A DNA stretch of 64,000 bases. It comes from Sarcophilus harrisii. Its lineage: Eukaryota > Chordata > Mammalia > Dasyuromorphia > Dasyuridae. The notes under the pieces were generated by a model, which was not told the origin of the DNA, ran no database searches, and worked only from the letters and a program-made list of their open reading frames with translations. This document shows, in pieces, positions 35,897-46,700 of this stretch; within the stretch, counting starts at the first letter, position 1; each line of letters opens with the position of its first letter. A program made the position numbers and the translations under genes. The stretch lies in NCBI RefSeq assembly GCF_902635505.1, contig NC_045429.1:428943669-429007668 (forward strand). The letters are read 5' to 3'.

Positions 35897-38430
35897 TGTT
35901 GGACAGGGACAGGGATCCTAAAACGTTGGAGGGTCAAGAGAATTTGCAGGTTTGAACCCACATCCAAGTCAAGGGGCAAAGTTTATTGTAATTTTATCAC
36001 TAATTAAAGTGGTTTAAAGTCCCAAAGAATTTAGCAAAGAACCCAAAGCAAGGAGACACATTTATCCAGTTCCTCCTTACTGATATGCTAATTTTATGAT
36101 CCGGAAGTAGAACTGAGAAGTGGTCTCAGGCATTTGGGTATCACTAACCAGAAGACAGACTTAGGACTATCTCAAAGCCAAAAGACTTTGAAATCAATGA
36201 TAGGCAAGATAATGTTAAGAGTCTCAGGATCACTAATATCTCCCCTAAAGACTAAGGCAGGGGTCCTCAAATTTTTAAAATAGGGGGCCAGTTCACTGTC
36301 CCTCAGACTGTTGAGGACCGAACTATAGTAAAAACAAAACTATGAACAAATTCCTATGTACGCTGTACATATCTTATTTTGAAGTGAAGAAACAAAACAG
36401 GAACAAATACAATATTTAAAATGAAGTAAAGTTAAATCAACAAACTTACCAGTATTTCAATGAGAACTATGGGCCTGCTTTTGGCTAATGAGATGTTCAA
36501 TGTCTGGTTCCCTATTTGTCACTGCTAGTCGCAACAAGTGATGCAAATGTGCATCCGTTAGTCTTAATCTGGTTGGAGATTTCAAATGTTTCATTCTAGA
36601 AAAAGTCTGTTCACAGACATAAGTGCTGCCAAAGATAGTTGCCATTTTGAGTGCATGATTCCTGAGACGAGAATATGTCTCAGAGGGGAGAGATGCATAG
36701 AAATTATGAAGGTTGCTTGACTTGAATGCGTCTTTCAGAGAGTCACAATTCTGCAGTTCAGCCAGTTCCATTTGGTAAATTGTATCCACATTTTCAATGT
36801 CAATAGAAAATGGGTTACGGAAAAGCTGTATATCCTATTCATGGAGATGAAGCTCTTTAAATCTAAATTGGAACTCCTTTTGCAATTTTTCCAGTGAATC
36901 CACACGTTTTGTTTGGGAATGCAATCAGCAGTTTTTCCACTAACAGATTTTGAGTTGTGGGGAGATGGCAGAAGTTTTCCTCCTTCACTTGTTTGATGAG
37001 GAGGCCTAGTTTTACTTTAAATGCTTTAACATATGATTGCATATCACAGATGAGCTTCCCCTTTCCTTGAAGTTGCATATTGAAATTGTTGAGTAGCTCT
37101 GTTACATCTGTCAGAAAGGCAAGGTGCCATTTCCATTCTGCATCATTGAGCTCTGGTACTTCTTTGTTTTTTGAATGCAGAAAAGTTGTATTCTGTGGAA
37201 GTAAGTCATAGAAATGTTTCAAAACTCTCCCTTGACTCAGCCAATGGACTTCTGTGTGATATAGAACATCTTCATACTCAACATTTAGCTCAGACAGAAA
37301 TTCCTGAAATTGTCTGTGATTTAGTGCATTAGCTCAAAGTTAACACAAGCTACCACAATTTTCATAAGAGTCCCACTTCAGTGATTTACTACACAGCGCT
37401 TGTTGGTGGATGAGGCAACGTATGGCTATTGGATGAGAATGGTTATGTTTGTCCATCTCTTGGTTAATGCGAGCAATTCCTCCTTTCTCAGACCCCCACC
37501 ATGCTAGGAGCACCACCAGTTGGCCCGCTTAGCCCAGTCCAGCTCCAAACCATTCATAGTTTGGCAAACCTTTTCATAGATATCCTCTCCTGTAGTTCCT
37601 TTGATGCTGTGCAGTGCAGCAAGCTCTTCTATGACTTTAAAAAAATCATTCATTCCACGAATAAAAATTAGAAACTGTGCAGAATCACAAACATCATTGC
37701 TTTCGTCAAGTGCCAAGGAAAAAAATGAAATTATTTTAATAGAGTTTTGCAAATGCTGATGCCGATTGTCTCCCATTTCTTCAATCCTCCATGTAATCGT
37801 AGGTCCTGAAAGACTCCCTGTACTAAATAAATCAGCCTTCTCTGGACGCATCTCTCTGGCAACAGAAAGAAGGCATTCTTTAACAAATTCTCCCTCCACG
37901 AATGATCTGCCAGTGCGTGCTATTAGCTTGGCAACCTGAAAACTTCCTCACAGTGTTGAACTATTTAGCTGCTTCTGCTTCACAAAAGCATTTTGCTGAT
38001 TTATCAACGTATTTTTCAGTTTTAATATTTTATCTTTTCTCACTTCTCCAACCAATCAATCACATTTATCTTTATGTTGAGGTTCATAGCGTCCTGGCAA
38101 ATCATATTTTTTGAACACAGACACTATATTCTGGCCTATCAGACAGACAGCTCTTTCCTTGTCCCGCATGAAAAAGTAATCATAAGTCCACTCTTCTTTG
38201 AGCATCCTACACGCCCCCGAGTCAATTCTTCTTTTTCTTGACATCATTATTTCCTAGGGATTCCAAATTGCCATTAGTGAAACACCAATATATACATATA
38301 TATCTCCCCTAAAGTCTAAGGGAAGAAAGACTTTTGTCGTCTCCTGGGCGGCTGCATTCCATCCATTAGTAGGTCATTTTTTCCTGTCCAAGTTCAGGGA
38401 CCTATTCGTAGGGAGCCACTGCCTGACACG
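35897..38430 (-). mobile_element. Fossil LTR, interrupted by a hAT transposon
   Basis: On the minus strand the block ends GTCCCTGTCCAACA at 35,897 (a CA terminus), with an AATAAA signal about 85 bp earlier (around 35,980-35,986) and U3-like sequence before it. The part right of the hAT element, about 38,300-38,430, appears to be the start of the same LTR. The outer right boundary is unclear because a GGA microsatellite follows. No internal viral genes are seen, so it is a decayed solo LTR that predates the hAT insertion. Family unknown. Confidence 0.45.
36258..38299 (-). pseudogene. Decayed hAT transposase gene (Charlie/GTF2IRD2-type lineage)
   Basis: A DNA transposon copy read right to left. 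Its 3' end at 36,258 starts CAGGGGTCCTCAAATTTTT, a hAT terminal repeat; no matching repeat is present at the right end. Minus-strand reading gives pieces in order: an N-terminal BED-like finger at 38,247-38,056 (RRIDSGACRMLKEEWTYDYF), then 37,899-37,504 (FSLALDESNDVCDSAQFLI, the catalytic region), 37,222-36,863, and a well-preserved C-terminal dimerisation domain at 36,789-36,457 (FGSTYVCEQTFSRMKHLKS, RLTDAHLHHLLRLAV). The second finger cysteine position reads G in VCLIGQ and one expected histidine reads R. Stops and frame shifts separate the pieces: I count at least three breaks. It cannot make a transposase. Related host genes such as GTF2IRD2 carry the same type of domain, but this copy shows no sign of domestication. 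Confidence 0.85.
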
Positions 38431-38602
38431 CAGTGGAGGAGGAGGAGGAGGAGGAGGAGGAGGAGGAGGAGGAGGGGGGAGGAGGAGGAGGAGGAGATGG
38501 GGGGAGGAGGAGGGGGAGGAGGAGGAGGAGGAGATGGGGGGAGGAGGGGGAGGAGGAGGAGGAGGAGGAGGGGAGGAGGAGGAGGAGGAGGAGGAGGAGG
38601 GA
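38430..38602. repeat. (GGA)n microsatellite
   Basis: About 170 bp of GGA repeats with interspersed GGGG and GAT variants. It sits at the edge of the 38.6 kb CpG island. Long glutamate/glycine or proline/serine frames across it are artefacts of the repeat. Confidence 0.95.
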
Positions 38603-38639
38603 TCCCGGGGAGGCGCAGTTCCTCCTTCTGTAAAAAGCA

Positions 38640-39620
38640 GGGGCACCGACCCTGGTGTCTTCCAGCCCTAAACTCTGGCTTCTCACGCCTGCAGGGGGCG
38701 AGAAAGAGCGAGGAGGCCCCGCGCCGGGGAGATGGAAGCGACCTAAGCCGGAAGCCCGCGAGAACGCGCGTGGCACGTGCGCAGGGCCTGAAACTGACCC
38801 ACCCTCTGCGGCGGCGGGGAGGCGAGCGAAGGCCGCGTGAGTCACGGGCAGCGGATGGAGGAGGGGGGGGCCGAGGGGAACCAAGAAGCGACAGCACGCG
38901 CGCCAAAGCCGCCCAACTCGCGGCAACTCACCCCCAACTCCTCTCGGCTCGCCCGGAGCTCCACGAGACGGCGCCCGCGCGGCCGCTGGCAAGGGGTTCC
39001 GGCAGGATGGCCAATCGGAACGTAGAAGCTACGTCACGTGAACGTTAGGCCCCGCCCACCGCGCTGGAGTTTCTCCACCCTTTTCTGCTCTGCTTTTCAC
39101 TTTCTTGGCGTGATCCGGCTTCCGTAGCCCCTCCCCCGTGTAAAACGGTTCTCGGCCCGGTCCCCAAAAATGCGAAGCTGGGGGCCGGCGGAGGAGCAGC
39201 CCACAAGCCACGTCCCCTTTTGTTTATTTCCATACCCATATACTTACTTCTCCATCACCTGCCTGTCTTCTCTCCCCATAACCGTCGCTCCCATCGGCCT
39301 GTGCACTTCTCCCTTTGATTTTACACCTGACCACGCCGGGGCCCATCTGGCCGCTGCTGATTTCAGAGTCAGGCCGCCAGGCGAGCCTGCGAGCAGCGGA
39401 TAGCGCCGCCCCGGAGCCCGAGGGAAAGAAATCACGGGGCTCTGCGGCCCCGTCTGCGGCTTTCGCGGCGCAGACACTGGGGCGGCCCGCCACGGTCTCC
39501 TCTAGCCCGTTTGTCAGATGGGGAAACTGAGGCAAGCTGGGACAAACTGTGTCTGGTCCCCCCTTCGGACTCGGGTCCTGTGCTCCAGAGACCCGGCCTC
39601 ACTCTGTCCCCGGGCATTTA
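38640..39620 (-). promoter_or_regulatory. CpG island, probable promoter of the SNORD7 host RNA
   Basis: This is a GC- and CpG-rich island with no protein gene attached. Around 39,008-39,055 are a CCAAT motif, an overlapping CRE/E-box (TACGTCACGTGAACG) and a GC box (CCCCGCCC). On the minus strand, GAGGAGTTGGGG is followed by GTGAGTTGCC, a strong donor at 38,931-38,930, so a first exon of about 50-100 nt may end at 38,932. A minus-strand transcript from here would run through the snoRNA at 30.6 kb; in human the host is the non-coding SNHG30. Plus-strand initiation cannot be excluded. Confidence 0.5.
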
Positions 39621-39743
39621 CTGGCAATAGGGCCCGGAACAGGTCACTGAGCCCTATTTAGTTCGGTTTGTTCGACTGCGAAATAAAGCATGATAGCACC
39701 TCACTCACAGGGCTGTTGTGAGGCTCAGATGAGATGTAAAGAG

Positions 39744-40405
39744 CTGGCACATAGTAGGCACTTAATAACTATTTCCTTACCGAGTGAAAAGCTCAGCGGT
39801 GTCCTGGCACATAGTAGGCACTTAATAACTGTTTCTCTCCTTACCAAGTAAAAAGCTCAGCGGTGTCCTGGCACATAGTAGGCACTTAACTGTTTCCTTA
39901 CCGAGTGAAAAGCTCAGCGTTGTTCCTGGCACATAGTAGGCACTTAATAACTATTTCTCTCCTTACCAAGTAAAAACCTCAGCGGTGTCCTGGCACATAG
40001 TAGGCACTTAATAACTATTTCCTTACCGAGTAAAAAGCTCAGCGTTGTCCTGGCACATAGTAGGCACTTAATAAATATTTCCTTACCAAGTAAAAAGCTC
40101 AGCAGTGTCCTGGCACATAGTAGGCACTTAATATTTCTCTCCTTACCAAGTAAAAAGCTCAGCACTGTCCTGGCACATAGTAGGCACTTAATAAATATTT
40201 CCTTTCCAAGTAAAAAAGCTCAGCGGTGTCCTGGCACATAGTAGGCACTTAATAAATATTTCCTTTCCAAGTAAAAAAGCTCAGCGGTGTCCTGGCACAT
40301 AGTAGGCACTTAATAAATATTTCCTTTCCAAGTAAAAAAGCTCAGCCTTGTCCTGGCACATAGTAGGCATTTAATAAATATTACTCTCCTTACCAATAAT
40401 AAACA
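39744..40405. repeat. Minisatellite, about 60-bp unit, 11 copies
   Basis: GGCACATAGTAGGCA recurs 11 times, at about 39,746, 39,806, 39,870, 39,928, 39,992, 40,052, 40,112, 40,172, 40,233, 40,294 and 40,355. Each is followed by CTTAATAA, a T-rich piece, CCTTACCAAGTAAAAAGCTC and AGCGGTGTCCT. The first part is the 3' end of a MIR/L2-type repeat, and MIR-like sequence precedes the array (39,660-39,745). Copies differ by small indels, and the last three are the most alike. Confidence 0.95.
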
Positions 40406-40723
40406 ATATGTCTACAAGCCAAACTGGAGATAACTAGCTCTAAGCTTTGTCTTCCTCATAAAATGGAGCTGTTGGACGGGGTGGTCTTTAAGAACCTTTC
40501 CAGGCCTATTATGATACTTTAGGATACCATGTGTCTTTGGAGTAGTTTGCCTTCAAAGCCCCCTCCCCACAATGCAAGGATGATGTTACAAAAAAATAAA
40601 AAATGAATCCAAAGTTAGGAATGGAGCTAGGAGATATTGGTTAATTGATCATTTAGTTGTTTTGCCTGGCCCTACTCACTATCATATAATCCATCTCCTA
40701 TGTCAACTTAGAAATGCAAGTAG

Positions 40724-41085
40724 TCCACATTCAATTCCCAGTGTTCCTTCTCTGGGTGTAACTGATTCTGTCCATCATTGATCAATTGGAACTGAGTTAG
40801 ATCTTCTCTTTGTCAAAGAAATCCACTTCCATTAGAATATATCCTTATATAGTATTGTTGTTGAAGTATATAATGATCTCCTGGTTCTGCTCCTTTCACT
40901 CAGCATCAGTTCATGTAAGTCTCTCCAGGCCTTTCTGAAATCATTCTGCTGGTCATTTCTTACAGAACAATAATATTCCATAACATTCATATACCACAAT
41001 TTACTCAACCATTCTCCAATTGATGGGCATCCATTCAATTTCCAGTTTCTGGCCACTACAAAAAGAGGCACAAAAAGGTCCCTTT
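40724..41085 (-). mobile_element. L1 3' fragment, both ends truncated
   Basis: Reversed L1: CAGTGTTCCTTCTCTGGGTG, GATCAATTGGAACTGAGTTA, ATAATGATCTCCTGGTTCTG, CAATTGATGGGCATCCATTC. The end of the 3' UTR and the poly(A) are absent, so it was trimmed after insertion or arose by rearrangement. It is of the type at 27.6-28.8 kb. Confidence 0.8.
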
Positions 41086-41147
41086 CCAAGAAGAGATAAT
41101 TTTTAAAACAATTATGAGTTGACTGTTGGTGTGTGTGTATATCTATT

Positions 41148-41292
41148 TCCCTCCCCCTGAGGCAATTGGGGTTAAGTGACTTGCCCAGGATCACACAGCT
41201 AGAAAGTGTTAAGTGTTTGAGATCAGATCTGAACTCAGCTCCTCATGACTCCAGGGCTGGTGCTCTCTCCACTGCACCATCTAGCTGCCCCT
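41148..41292 (-). mobile_element. WSINE-like SINE
   Basis: CTGAGGCAATTGGGGTTAAG, GACTTGCCCAGGATCACACA, then CACTGCACCATCTAGCTGCC. CTGTTGGTGT occurs just outside on both sides (about 41,121 and 41,291) and is the likely target duplication. Confidence 0.8.
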
Positions 41293-41944
41293 GTTGGTGT
41301 ATACTTTTGAAAGCTGAGCTTCATGTCTTACAAAAAAAGCCAATGTGAGGAAGGAGGAAGCAAGGAAAAATGAAAGAGAAGGAAAAAAAAAAAGCTTTTT
41401 TGAAGATGGAAAAATAATTTGACATCTGTCAAAAGGTATATACAGAATACAAAGGAATGTATGAAGTGTATATATCTATGGAAGCTAAATTTGAAAGGAT
41501 GGGAATTTTTTGTATGATCCAAGTTCTCTCCATTGTCTTTAAGTCTAGGTAATTCCATTAAAACCTTTGTATTTTCCCATTTTTGCTTCACTTATCTTTA
41601 GGGTCAGATCCGTCCCTTATTAATCCTATTCCCACACAGTTCTCTTGAGTCCTTATCAGTCTGCCTCAGCTTGTACATGTTATGAAGACTGGCAGGCAGA
41701 ACAGTGTCATCTCTTCCCTGTCTAGTATCAGAGGGCAGCAGGGTTATGCCAGGTGACAGCTACTGAGGCTCAGGCAAGACACAGAAGTGAAACTTCAAAA
41801 AAGAAACAACAGGTAACTATAATTTTTTTTCCTGTTCTGTGGTTTGTAATTGTAGCACAAAAAGTTGCAAAGGGAAGGAAGAGTAAAAACTGGGAAATGT
41901 GAGATGGATATTTCCATGACTTGAGAATATTATTCTGATCCCCT

Positions 41945-42350
41945 AGATCAGGGGTTAACTTAATCTTTATAGTGTATCATGGCCTTTGACAGATAGATGA
42001 ACCCCTTCACTGAATAATGTTTTAAATGAATAAAATAAAATACATAAGATTATAAAAGAAACCAGTTAAGCTGGTGTTTCAAAACTATCAATGCTAAAGA
42101 CTCCACTAAGACTTTGGTGAACTTCTTTATTGGTTGGCTGGTTGGTTTTTTTATTTTCCTTCATTCTCAAAGAGGATCAAAATGCCATCACTATGTTAGA
42201 GTCAGGTTAGTGTGTCAAAGTGTGTCTGATCAGACCAATTTGAGCTCAGAATGCTCTACCACAGGTCCAATAGTCCCTAGGAGAATTTGGGGTGGATTGT
42301 CTAACTTTGCGTATCTCATGTTTCTTCTAAGCTCATTCAAAATATTAAAA
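41945..42350 (+). mobile_element. hAT-like MITE and RTE-related SINE relic
   Basis: 41,945-42,110 (ATCAGGGGTTAACTTAATC, GAATAATGTTTTAAATG, AATAAAATACATAAGATTAT) is a copy of the MITE also seen at 13,030 and 49,670. 42,150-42,350 (CCTTCATTCTCAAAGAGGAT, CTGATCAGACCAATTTGAGC, GGTGGATTGTCTAACTTTGC) is a marsupial interspersed repeat whose opening also occurs near 61,611 and, inverted, near 62,040. Confidence 0.5.
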
Positions 42351-43750
42351 TTTTCCTTCCAGAAATTCCAGAATAAGAACTCCTGCCTAGTTTTAATTGC
42401 CATCAATTTCAGAGCTACTCTAAAGCTAAAACTCTAGCTCATTTAAAATCAATTATGTATAGGCTCTTTAGCAGAAACTTTTGTTATATAAAATACCACA
42501 TTTGTATTATGAAATTCATGTCAGCATAATATTCTTAGATTAGATGACTTTTCACTTTAGCTGAAGTTCAAGTTGGTTCATTGAGTAAAGTGGAAAAAAG
42601 ATTAGAAAGCAGTCTAGAGTCAGAGGAAGAGAATTTCTTTCTGCTCCCCTTCCTTCTCATAGACTTTCAAACTATTCACATGGCCCCTGCAGTGAAAGCA
42701 GACCCAGGAAAAGAGAAGCTCTCTGTTCTTTCCAGGTTTTGATTTCTAAGGAAGAGAAATGGGTTCACTTTCTGGAAAACATGCTTAGGGTACCTGAGTT
42801 AAATTTGACACTTCTCTTTGGACAGTGATCAGGGAACAAATCCTTATCTGTAAAAGAAAGGTACAGGAAGGTGTCACTTATAACTAATTTCATCCCAAGA
42901 CCTTTGTGATTGGAGTAATCAGGGGAAATTCTGATCTGTTGGATCTCAATGCTGGCCACATACTAAAGTCACTCCTTGTGGACCAACTCACCTTCGGAGC
43001 CCATGCAAGTACAATACTAGTTTGTACTTAATTCTTGTTATTCCTTCCCATACCAGATCTTTCATTGCCCATTAAAGGGACCGGAAGCTGTGATTCCATT
43101 TTTGGTATGAAAAAATGCCCTTTTCTTTGAGGAAAAGCGAGAACTCAGTGAGTTTTCAAATGAGATTATTTCACAGGAAATAATAAGTAATGAAAGAAAA
43201 CTTACAAAATTTGAAAACTATAAAAAAGAAATCTGTCCTCCCTTATTTTAAGGGTAAAAACTCTAACCTATGATTCCCTCTAGCCTATGCATCCCTCTAT
43301 GATTCTAGCTTCTGATTTCCCTATGCCTTTCTCCTTTTATTTTTCTTAGTAAGAGTATCTTCCGATTCATTAGCTTTTTTTCTTCATTTCTAACTTCTGT
43401 GTAGTCTAATAACTTTTGGTTTATCTAATAAGCTATCTAGCTCTCTCTTTAACTTGTTTTTGACTTTTTTCTATGTCCACTATTGGCTTATGGAGACATA
43501 ATTGGGAATCTCATTATTGTTGTGATGTTCATTCTGACAAAGTGAAGGATTGTAGCAAACTCGTTGATGAGTGTTGCTTTCTAGCCAGGCCTCATAAATG
43601 ACCTGCAGTGTTGGTATTAAAAGTAATCTTTTGCCTTTGTAGAAAACACTTTGTTATTTTATTTGGTGTAGTCACAACCTTTCTGTCCTATTTGTCCAAA
43701 CTGTTTTATAGGAGACCATTTCTGTATTACGGAACAGGACAGCTGCTAAG

Positions 43751-46700
43751 ATGGAGACACTCCAGGTTGACATGGAAACACATTATGCTGAAGTGGTTAT
43801 AGATGTGGAAAGCATCATTTTGGGGGAGGAGGATAGGAAGAACATGACCAACAGTCATTTGAAAAGGACACAGAATTCTAAAATCATCCAAGCCGTATGT
43901 GCACTGTTAAATTCAGGCGGGGGAATCGTCAGAGCCGAGATTTTTAATAGAAGCTATAATTACCAATGTGATGGAGTTGGTCAAGATTTGGAAACATCCT
44001 TTCAGAAGCTTCTGCCTTTGGCTTCACAGGAGTTCCTTGACTATTTGCAACAAGATCACAATCTTTTCATTTTTGTGAAACCCTGGATCATGAAGGCTGC
44101 TGGACCCCAACTACGAATCTGTAGTTTATCGTCAAATATCTTCCAAAGAGATATAACTTGTACTGTCAACCTGACTGCAAGCAGGGCATTAGAACTTCTA
44201 AAGGAGAAACAATCAAAAATCCAAAGAGGAAGAGAAAATCTTCCAATGTGGCATCCCAAGAAAGTTCTTGTGAGCAAAATTCAGGAAGAAGAAAACATAA
44301 GATTGTTTGCCTCAGAATTTTTTGAAAAAGATCAGCTTTTGTACAAAGAAAAACTCAACTTTACTGAGTCAACTCATGTTGAATTGAAAAGGTTCACAAC
44401 CAAAAAGATTGTACCCAGAATCAAAGAGATGCTGCCTCGTTATGTTTCTGCATTTGCAAATACCAAAGGAGGATACTTAATTTTCGGGGTGGATGATAAG
44501 ACCAATGAAGTATTTGGATGCAAAAGAGACAAGGTGAACCCTGTCATACTAGAAAAGGAGATAGAATATTGCATACAAAAACTGCCTATATTCCATTTTT
44601 GCTCTCTGAAGCCAAAGATTAATTTCACAACTAAAATCATCGATGTGTATGATAACAATAACCTATGTGGTTATGTCTGTGTGGTCAAAGTAGAGCCCCT
44701 CTGCTGTGTTGTTTTTACAGAAGCCCCAAATTCCTGGATCGTGAGAAATAACTTTGTTGAAAGACTGAAAACTGAGGAATGGGTATCCAGGTTAATGGAT
44801 ATTGATCCAGGTAAAAGAAGAGGGGGAAACAAGTCCTTGTCAAGTCCCTACCAGAAGAAATCTGCTTCCTAGTATTCGATGACTAGGGTTAGAGTTCTGT
44901 TTCCACTCCCGTTTTAGATCTATAGGCCCATATTCAGATTTTGAAAATTCCTAGACCAATAGAAGTAATAATAATTTCTCATATAATTAATAATTAATAA
45001 CACTGGGAGAGCTAAGATAGGTTCTAGCATTTTTCTTCCTTTCTTTTTATCTTTGATGGTATCAGTTTAAAATAGGGTCTCATTATCACTGGTCTGGGTT
45101 ATTGAGGGGCAAATCAATCAACATCCATTTCCTCATCCCTAAACCAGGGGTTAAATTAGTCTCTGAGGTCCCTTCCAGTTCTAAAGCTTTGATCCTTTAA
45201 TCTTTTGATTTTATTGCATAGTTTCCTATCAGACCTTCCTTTCTCAAGTAAATCCATCTCTCTAACCTAGTCTTCAATACTTCTTCCAGATCATTTTTCA
45301 TTATAGTTTCATTCTTTTTAAAACCTTTCAATAACCCTCAACTCAGCAGGACTTTGTACTTCTCAGTCATTATAATGATTTTATATGATATTACACTACA
45401 TATTCATGTTATGTATCATATGTCTTTCCCTCCAACTATTTTGAAAGCTCCAAGTAGGCTTAGGTATTGTCTTTTTTTTTTTTCCTCTTTCCAAGTGATT
45501 ACCAAGGTCTCTGTAAAAGTCACTTATCATAAAGTTGTTTGATGAATAAATGAATAGATCTCATTAGCAATAAAATTGGGGACAGGTGGTAATTTTCTTT
45601 TAAAACTACCTTTTTTACAAGTTGATGTCCCCTCTCTTTAAAAAATTTTTTTTCACACTTAATATTATTTTATTGTCCCCTCTCTTAAAGTAAAAAATCT
45701 TTTAATATTCTTTCTCTCCTTATAAAATATTTTAGGTAAATTTCATAAAATCTATTCTTATTTACTTCTTGTGAGGAAAAAAAATACAATTCAAAATATC
45801 AAAGTGCATTTTAACATATGTTTTTGCATTAATGTGTTTTAAGGAATACTTTAGTGTTCAAATGACTCAATTTTTTCATCCCTGTGGATACTTCCAAAAG
45901 TAGCCTCTGCATTCTGCTGACGAATGCTTGCAATTCCACAGTTATAGAACCAAACTATGGCCTAAGCCTTTTTCTCCCATTCAGTTTAGCTCCAGAAATA
46001 TTGCACACCTATTCTTTATTCTGGCAGCTAGGTGGCACAATGGATGGAGTGCCAGACACAGCCTAGCTGGGTGACTTTATATGAGTCACCTAACTCTTTT
46101 TGCTTCAATTTCTTCATCTCTTCAACAAGCTGCTGAAGCAAACGGCAAACCATTCCAGAATATTTGCCAAAGCACCTCCAAATGGGTCATAAAGAATTGG
46201 ACTGACTGAACAGCAAGCCTTTGTTCCTTTTAAGTATCCTTAAGTGCTATAAATTTACAATTCCTGCCCTCAAAAAATTGATATGTTATGAAGGGAAGAA
46301 AGTAAGGGGAAGTAAGAAAATGAAAAGACTAATCATAGAAGAGACATGAGTTCAACCCCTCCATTTTACAAATAAGGAAACTGAGATTGTGAGGTACTCA
46401 AGGTTGGACAGGTGGTTGTCATTCAGTTGTTGTGTCCAACTCATCATGACCCCATTTTGTGTTTTCTTGGCAAAGAAACTGCAACGGTTTGACATTTCCT
46501 TCCTCAGCTCATTTGACTGAAGCAAACAGAGTAAAGTCACTTGCTTAGGGGCACACAACTGGTATGTGGGGTTGGATTTGAACTCAGGGCTTCCTAATAG
46601 CAGTCCTTGAATAATCCACTTTACCAAAGTGGGATTTAAACCCCAGGCCTCTGACTACCAGGTTTAATGGCAGAGGTATTTAAGGTACTAAAAGCCTTCC

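Noticed and set aside
38394-39048. Open frames of 170-196 codons over the GGA repeat and CpG island.
   Set aside because: Composition follows the repeat (poly-Glu, poly-Pro, poly-Ser, poly-Leu), with several overlapping frames and no known domain.
39744-40405. Regularly spaced repeats that could suggest a CRISPR-like array.
   Set aside because: The units are contiguous degenerate minisatellite copies in a mammalian genome; spacers are not unique. The 73-codon frame across it is a by-product of unit lengths near a multiple of three.
45884-46066. Open frame of 60 codons considered as a SLFN14 exon.
   Set aside because: It overlaps a diverged repeat pair and a MAR1 SINE and has no convincing similarity.
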